Source of the DNA: Streptomyces sp. MBT53
GTDB taxonomy: Bacteria; Actinomycetota; Actinomycetes; Streptomycetales; Streptomycetaceae
Reading direction: 5' to 3'
Assembly (NCBI RefSeq): GCF_016654115.1
Contig: NZ_JAEQAZ010000044.1
Coordinates: forward strand, 1 to 64,000
Length of the DNA stretch: 64,000 bases
How positions within the stretch are numbered: position 1 is the stretch's first letter; every line of letters starts with the position of its first letter. The translations under genes were made by a program, and so were the position numbers. The notes below the pieces were generated by a model, which ran no database searches, was not told the DNA's origin, and worked only from the letters and a program-made list of their open reading frames with translations. Positions 33,320 through 41,065 of this stretch are shown here, piece after piece.

Positions 33320-33976
33320 TCACGCCTCGGGGCGCTTGACGCTCTCCAGGAGCATGTCCAGCCACTCGGCGACCTTGTCGCGGTGCTGGTCGGTGGGCAA
33401 CTGCGCGGCGCGCCAGGCGATTCCACGCACCCCGTGGTCCTGCAGCAGCCGCTCCAGCGGGTCCCCCGCGGCCACGGCCGCTGCCCGCTCGCGGTCGGCG
33501 AGCTTCTGCAGCAGCTCCTGCTCGGTGCGCTGCAGGGCGCCCGCGAGAGCCTCGGGGTCCTCGGCCGTGAGGAACCCGGCGTGCACGCGGAAGAAGCGCT
33601 GGAGCGCGTCGCAGTGCTCCATGGTGGGACGCCGGTCGCCGTTGATGAGCGCGCCCGCCTGCTGGCGGGACATGCCGGCGCCGTCGGCGATCTCCTGCTG
33701 GGTGTACTTGCGCCCGTTGGGCTTGAGCCTGGTGCGGCGCAGCAGGTCGAGGCGTTGCAGGAACCGGGCCTGCACATCGGGCTCGCCCGCGGGACGACCG
33801 CTCAGCAGGGCCCTGACCACGGGGTCCGGGACACCGGAGGCCACGGAGAGCCGGCCCACGTGGAAGACCTCGGCCTGCGGAACGTCGAGCCGCTCGGCCA
33901 GCGCGGTGACGCGGTCGACGACGGCGGGCAGCACGGCATTGGCCGTCGTGCCCGGTACCTCGAAGCCATCCGACAC
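33320..33976 (-). CDS. XRE-type helix-turn-helix regulator
   Basis: 218 residues from GTG 33974-33976, chosen because TAGGAG lies eight bases upstream; the frame is open further 5' without better signals. The HTH is at about 91-115 (YTQQEIADGAGMSRQQAGAL), preceded by a helical region with its own SGVPDPVVRALLSG helix-turn-helix-like segment. The C-terminal third is a long charged helix (ALQRTEQELLQKLADRERAA), possibly for dimerisation. No ligand domain is visible. It is divergent from the MmyB-like protein at 34200, which has a ligand domain but no HTH. Confidence 0.75.
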   Translation of the reverse strand: MSDGFEVPGTTANAVLPAVVDRVTALAERLDVPQAEVFHVGRLSVASGVPDPVVRALLSGRPAGEPDVQARFLQRLDLLRRTRLKPNGRKYTQQEIADGAGMSRQQAGALINGDRRPTMEHCDALQRFFRVHAGFLTAEDPEALAGALQRTEQELLQKLADRERAAAVAAGDPLERLLQDHGVRGIAWRAAQLPTDQHRDKVAEWLDMLLESVKRPEA

Positions 33977-34123
33977 CGACAGATCTCCTACGTCTCTCAC
34001 AGGCTTCTCACAAACGGTGGCCGTGAACATCCCGGAGGGTAGCGGTTCGTTCGAACTCGCATCCAGGTCTCGCCACAACTGTGGCCAATTTCAGCCGTCA
34101 ACCATCATGAAATGCCACGATAG

Positions 34124-34153
34124 TTGACACGGCAAGAGTCGGCGCAGCAGGAT
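34124..34153 (+). promoter_or_regulatory. Promoter for the MmyB-like gene
   Basis: TTGACA at 34124-34129, an 18-bp spacer and CAGGAT at 34148-34153. A TTGACG in the opposite orientation at 34096-34101 gives a GTCAAC...GTTGAC inverted repeat, suggesting back-to-back -35 elements for the divergent pair. Confidence 0.5.
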
Positions 34154-34199
34154 CAGGGCGCCGCGAGAAGGCCGCATAGGCAAGAGGGGTGACCTCCCG

Positions 34200-34862
34200 A
34201 TGGCGTACCAGGCAGGTGGGCAGCGGTCCGCACCGCGGCCCGCCCCCGAGAGTCCCGAGGCCCAGGCGTATCTGCTGGACTACGCCACGCTGTTGGAGGC
34301 CGTCCCCTTTCCCTCCGTCGTCATGGACCACCGCTGGGACGTGGTGTTGACCAACGGCGCGTTCAAGTCACTTTTCCGGGCGGTCGGTTCGCATCCGACG
34401 GCCATGCCGGGCGACAACTTCCTTCGGTTCGTGCTCTTCCACCCCGACGCGAGCACGGTTCTCGGTGAGCACGAGTCGAGTTGGTGCCTGCCGATGCTGG
34501 CCCACTTCGCCTCCGTGGTGGAGACCCACGGCCACGACCACGGCCTGCAGGCGATCCGCCGTGACATCGCCCAGGACCCGATCATGGAGGCCGCCTACCG
34601 GCAGGGCCTGCCGCACTGGATCCGCGCGGTGGGCGAGGAGGCCGTGGAACACGACGGCGCGGTCCGTCCCGTGCTGCACCCCGACCCGCGCTGGGGCGTC
34701 ACGGACTGCCGGGTCGTCGGCGAGACCCCCAAGACCCTTGAGAACATGGGCTATACGCGGCTGACCCTGGTCCTGCGCGAGGCCCGCCGCACCCCGCCGC
34801 CCAGGACGCGCAGGCCGGTACGCGGCGCGGGACACCTGAGGGTGGTCCCGGCGGCCGAGTGA
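34200..34862 (+). CDS. Free-standing MmyB-like ligand-binding domain protein
   Basis: 220 residues matching the PAS-like ligand-binding half of MmyB-family XRE regulators: YATLLEAVPFPSVVMDHRWDVVLTN, FLRFVLFHPDAS, LPMLAHFASVVETHG and TRLTLVLREA. The usual N-terminal HTH of that family is missing; the protein starts with about 25 residues of Pro/Ala/Ser sequence. Basic C-terminal tail. It may act as a co-regulator or sensor for the divergent HTH protein. MmyB domains are thought to bind fatty-acid-like ligands; that is family knowledge, not shown here. Confidence 0.75.
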   Translation: MAYQAGGQRSAPRPAPESPEAQAYLLDYATLLEAVPFPSVVMDHRWDVVLTNGAFKSLFRAVGSHPTAMPGDNFLRFVLFHPDASTVLGEHESSWCLPMLAHFASVVETHGHDHGLQAIRRDIAQDPIMEAAYRQGLPHWIRAVGEEAVEHDGAVRPVLHPDPRWGVTDCRVVGETPKTLENMGYTRLTLVLREARRTPPPRTRRPVRGAGHLRVVPAAE

Positions 34863-34901
34863 GGACCGCCCCAACTCACTGTCTGGCTACGGGAGTCGGG
34901 G

Positions 34902-35663
34902 TCAGCGCTCGGCGACGACCAGGACCAGCGGCACCCCGTCGCACGGCACCAGCCGCAGCCCTCGCGCATACCCCGCCCGGCCCGCCGCCAGCGCCTCCGC
35001 GAAGTCCGGTCCCTTGCTGAGCGAACCGACCAGATGGCGCGGGTCGGTGGACGCGGCGACCCGGCCCCGCGCGTTCACCAGCCGTGCCGGACCGGGCAGT
35101 TGGCGCAGCATCGGCATCACGGCCGCCTCGAAGTGCCGTAGGTACACGTCAGCCGCGGCCACCCCCTCGAACCGCCCCTCCACATGCACCGGCGCCGACA
35201 GGGTGAGGCTGTACTCGTCCGAGCAGAGGTAGTCGACGTACGGTCCGGCGACCGCCCGCTCCCCGGTGTCACGGGGCAGCGCGAACCAGTCCCAGTGCGT
35301 GTAGTCGGCGTACGCCGAGTGCTCGGGATCGAGGTCGAGCAGCAGCGGCCGGATGCCCCCGTCGGCGGTCGTCTGCCACCACTCAAGCCACGCCGGTACG
35401 TCGCTCAGCAGCCCCGGTGCGGCGACGAAGCCGACGCCGGACACCAACTCGTGCCGGGCCAGCCGGAGATGGAGGCCGGGACGGAGTGCGGCGAGGTCGA
35501 CGGTCGCGGGGCGGCGGCCCTGTGCGGACACCTTGGCGAGCAGGGCCGTCGTGTCGGCGCGGGTGGCGGCCACGGCGTCGAACACGGACTCCAGGGCCGA
35601 GCGGACCCCTGCAGCGACGGACTGCTCGGGTGCCGTGGCCGGCGGTGCCGTCGCGAGGCTCAT
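34902..35663 (-). CDS. Soluble Cache-domain protein
   Basis: 253 residues that fit a double-Cache sensor fold without transmembrane segments or an output domain. Recognisable pieces are a long N-terminal helix (about 15-50), LASGVGFVAAP-like strand (VSGVGFVAAPGLL), WFALPRDTGERAVAGPYVDY with the ligand-pocket Tyr/Asp region, and FEGVAAADVYLRHFEAAV, typical of the membrane-distal pocket. Cache domains usually bind amines, amino acids or carboxylates outside the cell; this one should be cytoplasmic. It lies 39 bp after the GntR gene, in the same operon and next to an amine/amino-acid-type ABC transporter. Confidence 0.72.
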   Translation of the reverse strand: MSLATAPPATAPEQSVAAGVRSALESVFDAVAATRADTTALLAKVSAQGRRPATVDLAALRPGLHLRLARHELVSGVGFVAAPGLLSDVPAWLEWWQTTADGGIRPLLLDLDPEHSAYADYTHWDWFALPRDTGERAVAGPYVDYLCSDEYSLTLSAPVHVEGRFEGVAAADVYLRHFEAAVMPMLRQLPGPARLVNARGRVAASTDPRHLVGSLSKGPDFAEALAAGRAGYARGLRLVPCDGVPLVLVVAER

Positions 35664-35702
35664 GCGTGCCCTCCAGCAGACGGGGAGCGGACGCGGCGAC
35701 GG

Positions 35703-36455
35703 CTACAGGGCCAGCCGCTCGGCGATCAGCCGCGCCGTCGATTCCTGCACGCACCGCTCGGCCAGCTCCCTGGCCGAATCGTGGGCCCCATCTTGCACGG
35801 CCGAGATTACGGAGCGGTGACGGTCTGCGGCTTCTTCACGATATTCGTCGCTGCCGAGCACCAGGCACAGCAGCGCACCGACCTCGGTCTGCAACGCGAC
35901 CTGTTCCCGGGTGAGCCGGGCCGACTGCGCGGCGGCGGCCAGCTCGACATGGAACCGGCCGTAGACCCGGCCGCGCGCCGCCGCATCCTCGGCGTGCGTC
36001 AACTCCTCGGCCGTACGCCGTAGTTGGACGAGATCCTCGGGCTCCGTGCGCTCCGCGGCGAGCCGGGCCGCGGTGCCGGACAGGGCGGCCCAGTGGTCAC
36101 CGAGGTCGCGCAGTTCCTCGGTGCTCCAGCCGCGCAGCCGGACCTTCAGCCGCTCCCCGCCCGGCACTTCGGGCAGTGACACGAAGCTGCCGCCGCCGCG
36201 CCCGCGCCGGGTGGTGACCAGACCCTGCTGGCGCAGTGCCATCAGCGCCTCCCGCAGGGTCACCGTGGACACACCGAGCTGCCCGGCGAGCTCGCTCTCG
36301 CCCGGCAGTTGCTCGCCGTCGGCGAGCAGTCCGAGCTCGATGGCGTCCCCGAGCCGGCTGACGACGGCGTCGACCCGCGCCCGGTTGTCGACCGGGGCGA
36401 AGACGGCTTTTCGGGCGCCGCCGTTGAGGTGCTGCTGCTGGTTCACGGCCACCAC
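35703..36455 (-). CDS. GntR-family regulator (FadR/FCD subfamily)
   Basis: 250 residues. Winged HTH at about 28-95 (GEQLPGESELAGQLGVSTVT, then REALMALRQQGLVTTRRGRG), followed by an all-helical FCD effector domain to the C-terminus. FCD regulators usually sense small carboxylates or amino-acid derivatives. It is divergent from the ABC transporter operon at 36560 and followed by the Cache protein; it is the likely regulator of the transporter. Confidence 0.88.
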   Translation of the reverse strand: MVAVNQQQHLNGGARKAVFAPVDNRARVDAVVSRLGDAIELGLLADGEQLPGESELAGQLGVSTVTLREALMALRQQGLVTTRRGRGGGSFVSLPEVPGGERLKVRLRGWSTEELRDLGDHWAALSGTAARLAAERTEPEDLVQLRRTAEELTHAEDAAARGRVYGRFHVELAAAAQSARLTREQVALQTEVGALLCLVLGSDEYREEAADRHRSVISAVQDGAHDSARELAERCVQESTARLIAERLAL

Positions 36456-36491
36456 CTTGCACGTTGACTCAAGCTTTACCCTAAGGGGGCC

Positions 36492-36520
36492 TTGAGCTTT
36501 GAACTATGACTTCATATGTT
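36492..36520 (+). promoter_or_regulatory. Promoter of the PotABCD-like operon
   Basis: TTGAGC at 36492-36497, 17-bp spacer, TATGTT at 36515-36520. Transcription would begin near 36527, which rules out starts upstream of ATG 36560. Flanking repeats TCAAGCTTT (36472 region) and TTGAGCTTTGA may be GntR contacts. Confidence 0.5.
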
Positions 36521-36559
36521 TCCGTGCAACGTCACAGAGCACCAGAAAGGTTCCCGCCC

Positions 36560-37597
36560 ATGGAGGGGATTGCGATCCGGCTGCGGGATCTGCGGAAGTC
36601 GTTCGGCGAGACGACCGCAGTGGCCGGCGTCGACCTGGAGATCAGGGACGGCGAGTTCTTCTCGATGCTCGGCCCGTCCGGCTCGGGCAAGACGACCGTG
36701 CTCCGCATGATCGCCGGCTTCGAGAGCCCCACCGGCGGCACCATCGAACTCGCCGGCCAGGACGTCACCGGCCTCGCCCCCTTCGAACGGGACGTCCACA
36801 CCGTCTTCCAGGACTACGCCCTCTTCCCGCACATGACCGTCGAGCAGAACGTCGCCTACGGCCTCAAGGTCCGCAAGGTCCCCAAGGCCGAACGACTCCT
36901 CCGCGCCCGAACAGCCCTCTCCGAGGTACGACTCGAGGGCTACGGCGCCCGCCGCCCCGCCCAGCTCTCCGGCGGCCAGCGGCAACGCGTCGCCCTCGCC
37001 CGCGCCCTCGTCGGCCGCCCCCGCCTGCTGCTGCTCGACGAACCGCTCGGCGCCCTCGACCTGAAACTGCGCGAGCAGATGCAGGTCGAACTCAAGGCGC
37101 TCCAGCGGGAGGTGGGCATCACCTTCGTCTTCGTCACCCACGACCAGGAGGAGGCTCTGACGATGAGCGACCGCATCGCCGTCTTCGACCAGGGCCGCAT
37201 CCAGCAGGTCGGCACCCCCGCCGAGGTCTACGAGCGTCCCGCGACCCCGTTCGTCGCGTCCTTCGTCGGCACCTCCAACCTGCTGGCGGGCGAGGCGGCC
37301 GAACGGATCGTCGGCACCACCGGCACGTACAGCATCCGGCCCGAGAAGATCCGCGTCCTCAAGGACTCCGACGGGACCGGCGAACCGGACCACGAGAGCG
37401 CCGCAGGCACCGTCGCCGAGGTCGTCTACCTCGGGGACTCCACCCGCTTCCTCGTCGACCTCGACGCCGGCGGCCGGCTCACCGCACTCCAGCAGAACCT
37501 GGAGACCTCCGCCGAGGACGTGGCCGCCTACCGCGGCAGCCGGGTGCGATTGCAATGGCACGGGCGCCACACGGTGCACGTCCCCGACCCCCGCTGA
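36560..37597 (+). CDS. ABC transporter ATP-binding protein, PotA-like
   Basis: 345 residues from ATG 36560 (AGAAAGG nine bases upstream, just downstream of the predicted transcript start). Walker A GPSGSGKTT, Q-loop FQDYALFP, signature LSGGQRQRVALARAL, Walker B LLLLDEPLGALD and H-loop FVTHDQEEAL are intact. The C-terminal TOBE domain (about 265-345) is typical of spermidine/putrescine and related importers. It drives uptake through the two permeases at 38866 and 39741. Confidence 0.93.
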   Translation: MEGIAIRLRDLRKSFGETTAVAGVDLEIRDGEFFSMLGPSGSGKTTVLRMIAGFESPTGGTIELAGQDVTGLAPFERDVHTVFQDYALFPHMTVEQNVAYGLKVRKVPKAERLLRARTALSEVRLEGYGARRPAQLSGGQRQRVALARALVGRPRLLLLDEPLGALDLKLREQMQVELKALQREVGITFVFVTHDQEEALTMSDRIAVFDQGRIQQVGTPAEVYERPATPFVASFVGTSNLLAGEAAERIVGTTGTYSIRPEKIRVLKDSDGTGEPDHESAAGTVAEVVYLGDSTRFLVDLDAGGRLTALQQNLETSAEDVAAYRGSRVRLQWHGRHTVHVPDPR

Positions 37598-37668
37598 CCC
37601 GCCCGCTCCTCCCCGCGTCCCTCGCCGATCCACTCGCTCACCCATCTCCTCCACCCATGGAGAACGCC

Positions 37669-38862
37669 GTGCGTCTCACCCGAACCCTCCAGGTGACGGC
37701 CTGTGCCGCCGTCCTGCTCGCCGCCACCGCCTGCGGCTCCTCCGACAGCAGTTCATCGGGCGGCGGCCTCAACCCCCCTGACCTCAAAGCCCAGTCCAAG
37801 CTCGGCAAGAGCGAGGGCGAGGTCAACCTCATAGCCTGGGCCGGCTACGTCGAGGACGGCTCCAACGACCCCAAGGTCAACTGGGTCAGCGACTTCGAGA
37901 AGCAGACCGGCTGCAAGGTCAACTCCAAGGTCGCCGCCAGCTCCGACGAGATGGTCAAGCTGATGAAGACCGGCGAGTACGACGCCGTCTCCGCCTCCGG
38001 CGACGCCTCCCTGCGCCTCATAGCCTCCGGCGACGCCGCCCCCGTCAACACAAGCCTGGTCCCCAACTACAAAGACATTTTCCCGGACTTGAAGCTCCAG
38101 GCCTGGAACTCGGTCAAGGGCAAGGCCTACGGCATCCCGCACGGCCGCGGCGCCAACCTGCTGATGTACAACACCCAGAAGGTCACGCCCGCCCCGACCT
38201 CCTGGGCCGCGGTCTTCGACGACGCCTCGAAGTACAAGGGCCATGTCACCGCGTACGACTCGCCGATCTACATCGCCGACGCGGCCCTCTATCTCAAGGC
38301 CACCAAGCCGGAGTTGAAGATCAAGGACCCCTACGCGCTCGACCAGACCCAGTTCGACGCCGCCGTCGCCCTGCTGAAGAAGCAGAACGCGGACATCGGC
38401 GAGTACTGGAGCGACTACCTCAAGGAGATTTCCGCCTTCAAGAGCGGCGACTCCGTCGTCGGCACCACCTGGCAGGTCATCGCCAACCTCACCGCCGACG
38501 AGGGCACCAAGATCAAGGCCTTCGTGCCCAAGGAGGGTTCCACCGGCTGGTCCGACACCTGGATGATCTCGGCCAAGGCCAAGCACCCCAACTGCGCCTA
38601 CAAGTGGCTGAATTGGATCGTCTCCCCGAAGGTCAACGCCCAGGTCGCCGAGTACTTCGGCGAGGCACCCGCCAACTCCGAGGCCTGCGCCGAGACCAGC
38701 GACAAGAACTTCTGCACCACCTACCACGCCGCCGACACCGCGTACTGGAAGAACATCGCCTTCTGGAACACGCCCATCGAGCAGTGCCTCGACGGCCGCA
38801 CGGACGTCAAGTGCGTGCCGTACGCCAAGTGGGTACAGGCCTGGACCGAGATCAAGGGCTGA
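37669..38862 (+). CDS. PotD-like ABC substrate-binding lipoprotein
   Basis: 397 residues from GTG 37669, preceded by GGAG at six bases; an in-frame ATG four codons upstream is less likely. The lipobox LLAATAC gives lipidated Cys22. The mature protein begins EVNLIAWAGYVEDG, typical of polyamine/amino-acid-betaine binding proteins, with YGIPHGRGANLLMYN and STGWSDTWMISAKAKH further on. The PotD-like family binds polyamines, but members beside amino-acid degradation genes transport other cationic or zwitterionic compounds. Here hydroxyproline or its betaine is the best contextual guess. Confidence 0.9.
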   Translation: MRLTRTLQVTACAAVLLAATACGSSDSSSSGGGLNPPDLKAQSKLGKSEGEVNLIAWAGYVEDGSNDPKVNWVSDFEKQTGCKVNSKVAASSDEMVKLMKTGEYDAVSASGDASLRLIASGDAAPVNTSLVPNYKDIFPDLKLQAWNSVKGKAYGIPHGRGANLLMYNTQKVTPAPTSWAAVFDDASKYKGHVTAYDSPIYIADAALYLKATKPELKIKDPYALDQTQFDAAVALLKKQNADIGEYWSDYLKEISAFKSGDSVVGTTWQVIANLTADEGTKIKAFVPKEGSTGWSDTWMISAKAKHPNCAYKWLNWIVSPKVNAQVAEYFGEAPANSEACAETSDKNFCTTYHAADTAYWKNIAFWNTPIEQCLDGRTDVKCVPYAKWVQAWTEIKG

Positions 38863-38865
38863 CCC

Positions 38866-39729
38866 ATGTCCCTGCTGAACCGGACCGCGGGGGCGCTGTA
38901 CCGGCGCCCCCGGCTGCGGCTCTCCCTGCTGCTCACCGCCCCCCTGCTGTGGCTCGCGGTGCTCTATCTCGGCTCGCTGAGCGTGCTGTTCGTCTCCGCG
39001 TTCTGGACGACGGACTCCTTCACCTCCGAGGTGGTGAAGGTCTGGTCGACCGACAACTTCCACGAGCTGTTCACGGTGCCCGTGTACCGCCAGGTCATCC
39101 TGCGCAGCATCGGCGTCGCGCTCGCCGTCACCGTCCTGTGCGCGGTGATCGCGTTCCCACTCGCCTTCTACACGGCCCGAGTTGCCAAGCCGAGCCGGCG
39201 TCCGCTGCTGGTGGTCGCCATCCTCACCCCGCTGTGGGCCAGTTACCTGGTCAAGGTGTACGCGTGGCGGCTCATCCTGTCCCAAGGCGGCCTGGCCGAC
39301 TGGATGTTGAAGCCGTTCGGGCTCAGCGGCCCCGGCTTCGGACTCCCCGCGGCCGTCCTCACGCTCACGTACCTCTGGCTGCCGTACATGGTGCTCCCGA
39401 TCCACACCGCACTGGAGCAGCTGCCCGCCAACCTCCTTGACGCGTCGGCGGACTTGGGCGCGCGGGCCGGGCGGACCTTCCGCTCTGTCGTGCTGCCGAT
39501 GGTGTTGCCGTCCGTCGCCGCCGGGTCGATCTTCACCTTCTCGCTCAGCCTCGGCGACTACATCACCGTGCAGATCGTCGGCGGCAAGACCCAACTCATC
39601 GGCAACCTCGTCTACTCCAACATCGAACTCAACCTGCCCATGGCCGCCGCTCTTGGAACGGTCCCGGTCGTCGTCATCGTCGTGTACCTGCTCGCGATGC
39701 GCCGCACGGGCGCGTTGAGCAGTCTGTAG
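38866..39729 (+). CDS. ABC transporter permease, PotB-like
   Basis: 287-residue membrane protein with six hydrophobic segments, the first at LLLTAPLLWLAVLYLGSLSV. The EAA loop lies in LPANLLDASADLGARAGRTF. Starts 3 bp after the substrate-binding protein stop and precedes the second permease by 11 bp. Confidence 0.92.
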   Translation: MSLLNRTAGALYRRPRLRLSLLLTAPLLWLAVLYLGSLSVLFVSAFWTTDSFTSEVVKVWSTDNFHELFTVPVYRQVILRSIGVALAVTVLCAVIAFPLAFYTARVAKPSRRPLLVVAILTPLWASYLVKVYAWRLILSQGGLADWMLKPFGLSGPGFGLPAAVLTLTYLWLPYMVLPIHTALEQLPANLLDASADLGARAGRTFRSVVLPMVLPSVAAGSIFTFSLSLGDYITVQIVGGKTQLIGNLVYSNIELNLPMAAALGTVPVVVIVVYLLAMRRTGALSSL

Positions 39730-39740
39730 AGGAGCCCGTC

Positions 39741-40556
39741 GTGCAACTCTCCCGTTCCGCGCGCATCGCCCTGCGCGTGGCCGCCGGGTTCGGCTTCGCG
39801 GTGATCTACGTCCCGCTCCTGCTCGTCCTCGTCAACTCCCTGAACCCGGACCGCAGCGCGAGCTGGCCGCCCTCCAGCCTGACCCTGCACTGGTGGTCCG
39901 TCGCCTGGCAGAACTCCGGCGCCCGCGCGGCACTCTGGGTCTCGGTGAAGGCCGGCCTCGGCGCCACCGCCATCGCCCTGGTGCTCGGCACCCTGATCGC
40001 CTTCGCGGTCGCCCGGTACCGCTTCTTCGGCCGCGGGGCCATCTCCTTCGTGGTCGTGCTGCCGATCGCCCTGCCCGGCATCGTCACGGGCATCGCCCTC
40101 AACTCGGCGTTCAGCACGGTACTCGAGCCGCTCGGCGTGGGCCTCGGCCTGTTCACTGTGATCGTCGGACACGCCACCTTCTGCATCGTCGTCGTCTTCA
40201 ACAACGTCGTCGCCCGCCTCAGGCGCACCTCCGGGTCGTACGAGGAAGCCGCGATGGACCTGGGCGCCGACACCTTCCGCGCCTTCGTCGACGTCACCTT
40301 CCCGCTGGTGCGCTCGGCGCTCCTGGCCGGCGGACTGCTCGCGTTCGCGCTGTCCTTCGACGAGATCGTGGTGACCACCTTCACCGCGGGACCCGGCATC
40401 GAGACCCTGCCGATCTGGATCTTCAACAATATGACCCGACCCCAACAGGCGCCGGTCGTCAACGTGGTGGCCGCGGTGCTCGTCCTGCTCTCGGTCCTCC
40501 CGATCTACGTCGCACAGCGGCTGTCCGCCGACACGGCCACCGCCAGTCGGGTCTGA
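39741..40556 (+). CDS. ABC transporter permease, PotC-like
   Basis: 271 residues, GTG start with AGAGGAG upstream. Six transmembrane segments; EAA loop SYEEAAMDLGADTFRAFVD. The C-terminal half has the family's DEIVVTTFTAGPGIETLPIWIF. Last gene of the transporter operon. Confidence 0.92.
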   Translation: MQLSRSARIALRVAAGFGFAVIYVPLLLVLVNSLNPDRSASWPPSSLTLHWWSVAWQNSGARAALWVSVKAGLGATAIALVLGTLIAFAVARYRFFGRGAISFVVVLPIALPGIVTGIALNSAFSTVLEPLGVGLGLFTVIVGHATFCIVVVFNNVVARLRRTSGSYEEAAMDLGADTFRAFVDVTFPLVRSALLAGGLLAFALSFDEIVVTTFTAGPGIETLPIWIFNNMTRPQQAPVVNVVAAVLVLLSVLPIYVAQRLSADTATASRV

Positions 40557-40605
40557 CGCCCTGAACACCTGCTTTCCGGGGCGCCGGCCGGTCTAAGCTC
40601 TGCGG

Positions 40606-40959
40606 ATGACCTTGGAATGGGAACAGGTAATCGTGCACTCGGAGGACCCGGCGGCCCTGGGCCAGTGGTGGGCCACGGCTCTCGGCTGGGTGGTGGTCCA
40701 CTCCGACGACGACGAGTTCGAGATCCGTCCGGCGCCGGACCGCCTGCCGGGCATCGACTTCGTACGGCTCGCCGAGAGCAAGAAGTCAAAGAGTCGACTG
40801 CACCTCGACTTCAGGCCCGACGACCAGGCCGCCGAGGTGGCCCGTCTGGAGGCCCATGGCGCACGGCGGGTCGACATCGGCCAGGGCGAACAGTCGTGGG
40901 TCGTCCTGGCGGACCCCGAGGGCAACGAGTTCTGCATCCTCGGGCAGCGGCGCCAGTAA
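40606..40959 (+). CDS. VOC-family (glyoxalase/bleomycin-resistance-like) protein
   Basis: 117-residue single-module vicinal oxygen chelate protein. LEWEQVIVHSEDPAALGQWW begins the first beta-alpha-beta-beta-beta unit; SRLHLDFRPDD and WVVLADPEGNEFCIL supply the usual positions near the metal site, though a complete His/Glu ligand set is not obvious. Possibly a small-molecule isomerase, dioxygenase-like or resistance protein. It lies between the transporter and dehydrogenase genes, followed by a short hairpin, and may be unrelated to the pathway. Confidence 0.8.
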   Translation: MTLEWEQVIVHSEDPAALGQWWATALGWVVVHSDDDEFEIRPAPDRLPGIDFVRLAESKKSKSRLHLDFRPDDQAAEVARLEAHGARRVDIGQGEQSWVVLADPEGNEFCILGQRRQ

Positions 40960-40960
40960 G

Positions 40961-40976
40961 CACTCCTGAAGGAGTG
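40961..40976 (+). terminator. Short hairpin after the VOC gene
   Basis: CACTCC / GGAGTG with a TGAA loop, starting immediately after the VOC stop codon. The stem is only six base pairs, so termination is plausible but weak. Confidence 0.35.
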
Positions 40977-41027
40977 GTGTCCCGGTCCGCCGCGGCCCAC
41001 CGTCCTCGCGGTGACATGCGCGCGGGG

Positions 41028-41059
41028 ACATACTCAGCCAGAGAGGTATGTGACATAGT
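41028..41059 (+). promoter_or_regulatory. Control region of the dehydrogenase operon
   Basis: A perfect inverted repeat ACATAC-N12-GTATGT (41028-41033, 41046-41051) is followed by CATAGT at 41054-41059, a possible -10 ending six bases before the GTG at 41066. No ribosome-binding site precedes the GTG, so the mRNA may be leaderless. GTGACAT occurs at 41011-41017 and 41050-41056 and recurs before two other genes of the locus, suggesting a shared regulator site. Confidence 0.4.
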
Positions 41060-41065
41060 ACTGAT

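Noticed and set aside
33977..34078. 5' extension of the HTH gene at 33320
   Set aside because: The longer starts (TTG 34078, ATG 34030, GTG 34000) lack a spaced ribosome-binding site, whereas GTG 33976 has TAGGAG eight bases upstream.
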